Of a stretch of DNA of 64,000 nucleotides, positions 31,758 to 37,354 are shown piece by piece (the stretch's first letter is position 1; the number at the start of each line of letters is the position of its first letter). Source of the stretch: an uncultured Flavobacteriaceae bacterium (GTDB taxonomy: Bacteria; Bacteroidota; Bacteroidia; Flavobacteriales; Flavobacteriaceae). A model generated the notes under the pieces. It saw nothing but the letters and a program-made list of their open reading frames with translations. It ran no database searches and had not been told where the DNA came from. Location of the stretch: contig CANLWG010000010.1 of NCBI GenBank assembly GCA_947494715.1, positions 1 through 64,000 on the forward strand, in the 5' to 3' direction. The translations under genes were made by a program, and so were the position numbers.

Positions 31758-33530
31758 ATGAAAACTATGTATAGATTAAAAAAATTGCCAATTGCCATTG
31801 CTGCGCTCCTCATGTTCGGGGTCTCTTGTAGCGATGAATTTTTGGAAGTGGCCCCGACCGGATCCTTGGCCGGACCTCTTTTGGAAAACCAAGCGGGAGT
31901 AGAAGGATTATTAATTGGTGCGTATTCCGCTTTAAATGGCGTATTCGGTAACCGCTTTGAAGGACCCAATCATTGGATTACAGGTTCCATTTGTGGAGGA
32001 GATGCCAACAAGGGGACGGATTCCGGGGATTATTCCAGTATTAACCCGATTCAGAGATACGAGGCCAGCCCTGTTGATCCCAACAATGATTTTACACGTT
32101 TTTGGCAGGGTAGATATGAGGGTATTGTACGTTGTAATAATGTATTGTCTACTTTAGCGACCGCTGCTGACGGTATCCCTGCCAATGTGGTTTCCCGGCT
32201 TGCCGGAGAAGCTCGTTTTTTACGCGGACACTTCTATTTTGATTTGAAGAAGCATTTTAATAGCATCCCTTATTTTGATGAAACAGTGCCAACGGAGGAA
32301 GTTCCATTAATTCCGAATACTCCGGATGTTTGGGGTCAGATTGAGGCCGATTTTCAATTTGCCTTTGACAATGTGCCAGCTGATAACGGTGCTGGAAGGG
32401 TCAATAAATGGGCCGCTGCCGCCTATATGGGCAAAGCTAAATTGTATCAACAACAATTTGCTGAAGCTAAGCAATGGTTTGATGACGTCATTGAAGATGG
32501 GGTTACCTCTAATAATTTGAAGTATGCTCTGTTGGACGATTATGCACAAATTTACAATGCAGAAAACGACAACCATGCAGAAGCAGTTTTGGATGTGGAG
32601 TCTGCCAATAATACAGGGAATGTGCAAAATGCCAATGCATTTGATGATTTAAACTATCCATACAATACAGGTCCAGATGGCCCTGGTAACTGCTGTGGTT
32701 TTTTTCAGCCTAGCTTTGAACTGGCCAACTCTTTCCGTACCACCCCTGAGGGGCTTCCCCTTTTGGATGGTTCCTACAACAACTCGGAAAATGAAGTTCA
32801 AAATAGCTTTTTCCATGTTATTGTCAACGAGAACGATGAGGATACCTTTGTAGAGGATGCAGATCCATTAGACCCAAGAATAGATCATTCCATAGGTCGT
32901 AAAGGTATTCCGTATTTGGATTGGATCGAACATCCAGGATCAGCTTGGATTAGAAGTTTTCCATATGCCGGACCTTATTCTCCCAAAAAGTATATTTACT
33001 ATAAGTCTCAGGAGAATTCCTTTACGGACGGTAGTTCATGGACTAGAGGTTATGCAACTATGAATTACACCATTATTCGTTATGCCGATGTATTGCTGAT
33101 GGCTGCTGAGGCAGAAGTTGAACTAGGTAATTTCGAGCAGGCAAGAACGTATGTGAATCAGGTTCGCGCAAGGGCTGCTAATTCCGAGCATTGGGTAAAG
33201 GAAAATGACGATCCCGATGCTGATGCTGCCAATTATGTTATTGCGGAGTATCCGCCATCTCAATTTGCAACACAGGAAGATGCTCGTACTGCCGTTCGTT
33301 TCGAACGTAAGTTGGAGCTTTCCGGTGAAGGTCATCGTTTCTTCGATTTGGTTCGTTGGGGTGTAGCTGCAGATGTATTGAACGATTATCTCTCCTATGA
33401 GTCCCAGTATTTGGTGACCAAATTTGGAGGGGCTAGCTTTACTGCAGGAAAAAATGAGTTATATCCCATTCCTCAATCACAAATAGATATTCAAGGATCT
33501 GATATATTGACTCAGAATCCTGGATACTAA
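31758..33530 (+). CDS. SusD/RagB-family substrate-binding lipoprotein
   Basis: 590 residues from the ATG at 31758, chosen because it gives a direct lipoprotein signal peptide ending VSC (Cys24). An ATG at 31710 would add 16 charged residues. It has the SusD helical TPR-like fold: an early FLEVAPTGSL segment, a GEARFLRGHFYFDL motif, NYTIIRYADVLLMAAEAEVE and the late GEGHRFFDLVRWG signature. It caps the SusC barrel and binds the glycan at the cell surface. A strong terminator follows. Confidence 0.95.
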   Translation: MKTMYRLKKLPIAIAALLMFGVSCSDEFLEVAPTGSLAGPLLENQAGVEGLLIGAYSALNGVFGNRFEGPNHWITGSICGGDANKGTDSGDYSSINPIQRYEASPVDPNNDFTRFWQGRYEGIVRCNNVLSTLATAADGIPANVVSRLAGEARFLRGHFYFDLKKHFNSIPYFDETVPTEEVPLIPNTPDVWGQIEADFQFAFDNVPADNGAGRVNKWAAAAYMGKAKLYQQQFAEAKQWFDDVIEDGVTSNNLKYALLDDYAQIYNAENDNHAEAVLDVESANNTGNVQNANAFDDLNYPYNTGPDGPGNCCGFFQPSFELANSFRTTPEGLPLLDGSYNNSENEVQNSFFHVIVNENDEDTFVEDADPLDPRIDHSIGRKGIPYLDWIEHPGSAWIRSFPYAGPYSPKKYIYYKSQENSFTDGSSWTRGYATMNYTIIRYADVLLMAAEAEVELGNFEQARTYVNQVRARAANSEHWVKENDDPDADAANYVIAEYPPSQFATQEDARTAVRFERKLELSGEGHRFFDLVRWGVAADVLNDYLSYESQYLVTKFGGASFTAGKNELYPIPQSQIDIQGSDILTQNPGY

Positions 33531-33570
33531 TACTAATATTAAGGAATAAATAATACCTATTGAATGAATA

Positions 33571-33600
33571 AAAAGGACCGCTCGAATGAGCGGTCCTTTT
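33571..33600. terminator. Bidirectional terminator between the SusD gene and the HTH gene
   Basis: A 13-bp perfect hairpin (AAAAGGACCGCTC / GAGCGGTCCTTTT) with a 4-nt loop GAAT and T runs on both sides. It ends the SusC/SusD operon on the plus strand and the convergent HTH gene on the minus strand. It also marks the left edge of the peptide island. Confidence 0.93.
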
Positions 33601-33660
33601 TATTTTTTAAACAATTTTTAAGTTTACAAACACCAGTATAGGACATAGGTATATTACATG

Positions 33661-33963
33661 TCACCCCTCCTTGATTCTATCAATCGTAGTTTTTAGGTGC
33701 ACAATTATTTCTTCCTTGGCCGATAAAAGTTCTTTTAGCAGGGCCAACTCATCAGAGTTTGATTTGGACTTTCTATCTGGAATTTGAGAGTCCGTCAATT
33801 CCCTTATCCGCCCCAGATGCTTCCCTGAGGGGATTACTTTTTTTGATTCCCAATTGGAAACAGTAGCCTGCTGTACACCAACCAATCTACCAAAATCAGC
33901 TTGACTAATCCTTTTTTCTTTTCTGTATTTTAGAATTGAAATATCTATCTCTCCTTGGGGCAT
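33661..33963 (-). CDS. XRE-family HTH regulator with C-terminal coiled coil
   Basis: 100 residues. The N-terminal helix-turn-helix of the Cro/C1 type (about 10-60) has ISQADFGRLVGVQQATVSNWES, an archetypal recognition helix. The C-terminal third (about 70-100) is Leu/Lys/Glu-rich and looks like a dimerising coiled coil. It is the only regulator gene beside the peptide cluster and faces away from it, so control of the three precursor genes is likely but inferred. A 12-bp direct repeat lies upstream of its start. Confidence 0.85.
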   Translation of the reverse strand: MPQGEIDISILKYRKEKRISQADFGRLVGVQQATVSNWESKKVIPSGKHLGRIRELTDSQIPDRKSKSNSDELALLKELLSAKEEIIVHLKTTIDRIKEG

Positions 33964-34006
33964 AACGAAATGATTTAAAAGTCAAAAAAGAAAAATATCC
34001 CATGTT

Positions 34007-34060
34007 AATATAAGAAAAATATAAATATGTAGTAATAAACTTATTAATAATATAAGAAAA
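34007..34060. promoter_or_regulatory. 12-bp direct repeat, candidate operator of the HTH regulator
   Basis: AATATAAGAAAA occurs at 34007-34018 and again at 34049-34060, exactly 42 bp apart (about four helical turns). This lies in the gap between the HTH gene and the first precursor. The spacing and place suit cooperative binding by a small HTH dimer. The region is very AT-rich, so chance repetition remains possible. The rest of the 34061-34335 gap shows no gene. Confidence 0.4.
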
Positions 34061-34335
34061 TAACAATGTTAAAACCGTATGTTATTTCTAATACGCCTAA
34101 CAATCCTATCTCTCATGTACTTCTATTCGTGCCATCGTTCCTATACTATTTATAACCAAGCTTATATGTTTCATTAACGCAATCCTACAATCTGGAAATC
34201 GGATTCCATAAATTGTTAGTGATAAAAACGAACCAGTTTTGGCTCTTGCGAAACGGAAGGTTGATATCAAAAATTTTAAAAATTCAGGATTTGCCTATCC
34301 TACCAAGATGTATAAACCAACAGGACTCAAATACA

Positions 34336-34387
34336 GATTTGCAGATCAGTTTATATAAATTATTTATTAATCTAAAAATTCGAAAAA
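34336..34387 (+). promoter_or_regulatory. Conserved upstream repeat, copy 1 (precursor 1)
   Basis: A 52-bp block running up to the ATG of precursor 1. It starts GATTTGCAGATCAGTTTATA and ends with an A-rich stretch before the ATG. Near-identical blocks precede precursors 2 and 3. TTTG at 34338-34341 followed 19 bp later by TATTTATT is a weak -33/-7 pair. The block probably holds the promoter and ribosome-loading region duplicated with each precursor. Confidence 0.7.
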
Positions 34388-34564
34388 ATGAAAAAGCTTA
34401 TTTCCAAATTCTCGGACAAATTGTTGTCCAAGGAACAGTTAAAGACGGTTAAAGGAGGATCTACTCCCTATTGTTTTTGTGTCGGCAGCGGTATTTTTAT
34501 TGCCTGCCCTTGGGGTTATACTGATGGCAGTCAGGTACCCTCAGGAGTAGGTGGTTGCCCATAA
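34388..34564 (+). CDS. Double-glycine-leader Cys-rich peptide precursor 1
   Basis: 58 residues. The leader (1-24) starts MKKLISKFSDKLLSK and ends KTVKGG, the typical cleavage site of C39 peptidase exporters. The predicted core is 34 residues with four Cys (29, 31, 40, 57), begins STPYCFC, is Gly-rich and ends GGCP. The leader is nearly identical to those of the two neighbouring precursors while the core differs, as in peptide families with one maturation and export machine. Product class unknown: disulfide-rich and possibly glycosylated, given the neighbouring genes. Confidence 0.88.
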   Translation: MKKLISKFSDKLLSKEQLKTVKGGSTPYCFCVGSGIFIACPWGYTDGSQVPSGVGGCP

Positions 34565-34865
34565 ACAAACGTAAAATATGTCTAGTTCGGTTTGTGCTAA
34601 AATAGGAATACCTTAATTGGTCTTTTCTCGAATCCTGATAACTTTTATCCGGACCGTGGCTAATAGACTTAAATTTTGCGAAACTTCAGAATATTTTGGT
34701 ACGATAGGATTTTGAAGTTTCATGTTTTAAAGCGTTCAAGTACAAATCATTTAAAGTTAATGATATCATGGTGCGGAAGTAAGAACGTTTAAAACATGGA
34801 GCCGCGCCAACACCAGTACAGTAAGTTAAACATTAGCACTGTATGGTAAACCTGTTTATGTTATG
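34565..34865. other. Gap between precursors 1 and 2
   Basis: About 300 bp with no coding sequence I can support. It ends in a nested block of inverted repeats (34680-34798) and then leads into the upstream repeat of precursor 2. No clear T-tailed terminator follows precursor 1. Confidence 0.6.
34680..34798. repeat. Nested inverted-repeat block between precursors 1 and 2
   Basis: Three inverted repeats lie back to back. GAAACTTCA (34680-34688) pairs with TGAAGTTTC (34713-34721). CATGTTTTAAAGCGTTC (34721-34737) pairs with GAACGTTTAAAACATG (34783-34798) with a single bulge. ATCATT (34746-34751) pairs with AATGAT (34759-34764) inside the second. No T tract follows. It could be a structured RNA, a protein-binding site or a relic of a small mobile element. 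Confidence 0.6.
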
Positions 34866-34918
34866 GATTTGCAGATCACTTTGTATAAACTATTTATTAA
34901 TCTTAAAAATTTGAAAAA
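34866..34918 (+). promoter_or_regulatory. Conserved upstream repeat, copy 2 (precursor 2)
   Basis: 53 bp matching copy 1 with a handful of changes (for example GATCACTTTG for GATCAGTTTA), ending at the precursor 2 ATG. Confidence 0.7.
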
Positions 34919-35092
34919 ATGAAAAAAATCATTTCAAAATTCTCAGACAAATTGTTGTCCAAACAACAACAGAAAACCGTCAAAGGAGGTACACCCTATT
35001 GTTTTTATATGGGATCACCAGTTGATTGCCCACCGGGATGTAGTCCAGGATCACAACTTACTCATCCAACCAATCCCTGTTCGTGGTGGTAA
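34919..35092 (+). CDS. Double-glycine-leader Cys-rich peptide precursor 2
   Basis: 57 residues. The leader (1-24) starts MKKIISKFSDKLLSK and ends KTVKGG. The 33-residue core begins TPYCFY, has four Cys (28, 37, 41, 54), is rich in Pro and Gly and ends in two Trp. The Cys spacing differs from precursor 1, but the Thr-x-Tyr-Cys start is shared by all three cores. A perfect 16-bp-arm terminator follows 20 bp after the stop, so this gene is probably its own transcript. Confidence 0.88.
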   Translation: MKKIISKFSDKLLSKQQQKTVKGGTPYCFYMGSPVDCPPGCSPGSQLTHPTNPCSWW

Positions 35093-35111
35093 TATGATAA
35101 TCTTTTGAATC

Positions 35112-35147
35112 AATTTGATCCCTTTTTAAAAAGGGATCAAATTTTTT
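35112..35147 (+). terminator. Strong terminator after precursor 2
   Basis: AATTTGATCCCTTTTT (35112-35127) pairs perfectly with the complementary arm through 35143 and is followed by a T run to 35147. It separates precursor 2 from the transporter remnant and precursor 3. Confidence 0.85.
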
Positions 35148-35157
35148 AAAAATTAAA

Positions 35158-35484
35158 GTGATATTAAGCATATTACAATCATATGTAAGTCATTTCTATG
35201 CCGTTTTAATGACTGGCGACATACTTCAACGTATAAATGACCATAGCTATATTAAGCGCATACTTGCCACCTCATCCTTAAATGATTTGTTTTCCATGAC
35301 AGACCTATTCATTTTTGGATTGGTCCCGGCCCATTATAGTTTCTTGATTTTCGGTATGTCCTTGATAGATAACATTCCATACTTAGAAAGAATCATTGCT
35401 TTCTTGAAAAAGTATAGGTACTTGTACTATATACTGTATGAATCACCAAGGGCTGAATTAAAATCAATGCTAAAAAGTAAATGA
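35158..35484 (+). pseudogene. Remnant of a peptide-exporter ABC transporter gene
   Basis: The open frame encodes a piece clearly homologous to residues about 271-344 of the intact C39 exporter in this cluster: 51 of 74 residues are identical by hand count, from MTGDILQRINDHS to the FLKK segment, and the DNA is similar too. Nothing matching the peptidase domain, the other helices or the ATPase is present, so this is a decayed internal fragment. The ends (before about 35175 and after about 35430) show no match. A small membrane protein is possible but unlikely. Confidence 0.85.
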
Positions 35485-35783
35485 CAAACAATTTTAACGG
35501 ATATTACAAAAACCAGCTAATCATTATTTAACAAAGTTTTAAGCACATTACCAAATTATTATTCATTACTTTATGTAAGTAAAATACTATTATATTTATA
35601 AGAATTACGAAATAATTTTTTCATATTATTCTAGCTTCTTACTTATACATGTAACATATTAAAATTACAAAGGTAAGTGTGAACATTTTTGAATAATCGT
35701 ACGGAAGAAGTTTTGCGGTTCGATTTTATCAAGGTCTTAATCCATTTTATATTGGACATGTGGCCACCGAGACAATTCAAGAG
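35485..35783. other. AT-rich gap before precursor 3
   Basis: About 300 bp of very AT-rich sequence with no credible gene and no clear further exporter remnant. An imperfect inverted repeat based on ACATGT (from 35647 and near 35757) is the only structure noticed. Confidence 0.5.
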
Positions 35784-35836
35784 GATTTGCAGATCAGTTT
35801 ATATAAATCATTTATTAACCTTTAAAATTTGAAAAA
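35784..35836 (+). promoter_or_regulatory. Conserved upstream repeat, copy 3 (precursor 3)
   Basis: 53 bp starting GATTTGCAGATCAGTTTATA, identical to copy 1 over that stretch, ending at the precursor 3 ATG. Confidence 0.7.
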
Positions 35837-35983
35837 ATGAAAAAAATCATTTCAAAATTCTCGGACAAATTGTTATCGAAACAGAAATTGAAAACAGTAA
35901 TGGGCGGTACTTGTTATTGTAATTGTGGAGATTATCCATTCCCAGTACCTTGTGGGACTGACTGTCAAGCCTACTGTTGGTAG
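35837..35983 (+). CDS. Double-glycine-leader Cys-rich peptide precursor 3
   Basis: 48 residues. The leader (1-24) starts MKKIISKFSDKLLSK and ends KTVMGG, with Met in place of Lys before the GG. The short 24-residue core starts TCYCNC, holds six Cys (26, 28, 30, 39, 43, 47) and ends in Trp. An even number of Cys in all three cores (4, 4, 6) fits full disulfide pairing. It is closest to the glycosyltransferase gene, separated from it by a hairpin. Confidence 0.88.
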   Translation: MKKIISKFSDKLLSKQKLKTVMGGTCYCNCGDYPFPVPCGTDCQAYCW

Positions 35984-36028
35984 TATTGAGTGAAATATAA
36001 CAAGGCCCACCGAGTAAATCGTTTTCTA

Positions 36029-36061
36029 ATTTGGCTCTGTATTGTACAGGGCCAAATCTTT
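36029..36061 (+). terminator. Hairpin between precursor 3 and the glycosyltransferase gene (leaky terminator or attenuator)
   Basis: A 13-bp stem with one G-U pair (arms 36029-36041 and 36045-36057) and a 3-nt TTG loop, followed by CTTTT. It ends only 11 bp before the glycosyltransferase ATG at 36069. A partial terminator here would keep precursor mRNA in excess over maturation and export genes, as is known for many bacteriocin operons. It also argues against the earlier in-frame ATG at 36042, which lies in the loop. Confidence 0.7.
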
Positions 36062-36068
36062 TGAGCAG

Positions 36069-37316
36069 ATGAAACTATTCGTTATACAACCTTTTTTAAG
36101 CCATCTTTATCCTGTTTTTGGTTTGGCCCATGAACTTAAAGACCAAGGTGAAGATGTTTTATTTACCACAACTCCCCCAATTGTTCCCACCCTGCAAAAT
36201 GAGGGGTTCAGGTTCCAGGAATTTGATTACTTATCCGAATATATGATTAAAAATTATAAGTCGTTTCTCGGTTTGTTCTTAAAAAGCTTGATTTCAAAGG
36301 CGTATTATTCAGAACGAAAAAATGAATTTGAAAGTGCATTTCGGCATACCCAGCTACTTATAGCTGAATACAAGCCCACTCATGTGTATATAGACCAGAG
36401 TTTAGCCGAATACTATTTTTTCTTCAGACCTTTTGTTTCGAATATAACCATTGTCCATACCAAAGTATACTCGGGTAAGACAAAAGATATCCCTCCAATG
36501 ACCTCTAACTTTATTCCCCGAACCGGAATAGTATCAAAAATGAAGATAAATCATTTATGGTTTAAGGAATTATTTAAACAAAGATTCCGAGAGTTGGTAC
36601 TAAAAATCGCTTTCCTGGGGAAAGATGAAACCTATTTCTGGAAGCAACACTGTAAGAAATATAGAATGGACTGGAAAAAACAAGTAGATTTAAATCATTC
36701 ATTGAACAGGGGCATCAAAAATGTCGAAAACCTTGTCCTTCTGCCCAGGGAATTGGAGTTCCCTAAATTTAAAAAACCTAAGCATGTACGTTTTTTTGAA
36801 AAATTATCCCCAAAAAACGAAAGTGCCTATTATACGCCAGCTTATTTAGAACTGAAAAGGGAATATCTCCTTGGAACTAATATCAAGATAATTTATATGG
36901 CCTTTGGTACCCTGGCACAAGGTTTAAAGGTTGCCAACTTCTTCAATACGGTCATTTCAATAGTAGAAGAACTTTCTGAAACCTTGCTCATCATTTCAAA
37001 AGGTAATCACATAATGGAATTAAAAAACGCTGACAACGTATTCACTTTTGATTATCTACCACAACAAGATGTATTGTCCCATACTAATTTGTTCATCACT
37101 CATGGCGGATTGGGTTCGGTAAAGGAGGCCTTCCATCACAACGTACCCATGCTAGTTGCACCCATGAATAAATTTATAGATCAAAATGGTAATGCAGCCA
37201 GAGTAAAGGCCAATGGACTTGGGGATTTTCTGGATATAGACAAGTATTCCAAAACGGAAGTAAAGGAGAAAATAAAGATGTTATTGCCCGACCACAAATT
37301 CCAAACCGCCATTTAA
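36069..37316 (+). CDS. GT1-family (UGT/MGT-like) glycosyltransferase
   Basis: 415 residues from the ATG at 36069. An N-terminal acceptor domain starts MKLFVIQPFLSHLYPVFG, and a C-terminal donor domain has the GT1 signature around residue 345 (THGGLGSVKEAF, then the VPMLVAPM and DQNGNAARV segments). GT1 enzymes move a sugar from a nucleotide sugar to small acceptors, lipids or natural products. It lies between the precursors and the exporter in one direction, so glycosylation of the peptides is the natural guess. Known glycocins use GT2-type enzymes, so this would be different. Acceptor and donor are unknown. Confidence 0.85.
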   Translation: MKLFVIQPFLSHLYPVFGLAHELKDQGEDVLFTTTPPIVPTLQNEGFRFQEFDYLSEYMIKNYKSFLGLFLKSLISKAYYSERKNEFESAFRHTQLLIAEYKPTHVYIDQSLAEYYFFFRPFVSNITIVHTKVYSGKTKDIPPMTSNFIPRTGIVSKMKINHLWFKELFKQRFRELVLKIAFLGKDETYFWKQHCKKYRMDWKKQVDLNHSLNRGIKNVENLVLLPRELEFPKFKKPKHVRFFEKLSPKNESAYYTPAYLELKREYLLGTNIKIIYMAFGTLAQGLKVANFFNTVISIVEELSETLLIISKGNHIMELKNADNVFTFDYLPQQDVLSHTNLFITHGGLGSVKEAFHHNVPMLVAPMNKFIDQNGNAARVKANGLGDFLDIDKYSKTEVKEKIKMLLPDHKFQTAI

Positions 37317-37354
37317 AAGCAATAAAGAAAGTCTAAAAATTTTCAAAGCGGTCT

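Noticed and set aside
34213-34452. A 79-codon open frame overlapping precursor 1
   Set aside because: It runs through the conserved upstream repeat and the precursor leader in another frame, has no recognisable domain, and has no counterpart at precursors 2 and 3.
35647-35762. Imperfect inverted repeat around ACATGT as a mobile-element end
   Set aside because: The arms match poorly beyond six bases, the region is AT-rich and there is no target-site duplication or transposase.
36042-36068. Earlier ATG for the glycosyltransferase
   Set aside because: It lies in the loop and 3' arm of a strong hairpin and adds nine residues before the standard GT1 N-terminus; 36069 is preferred.
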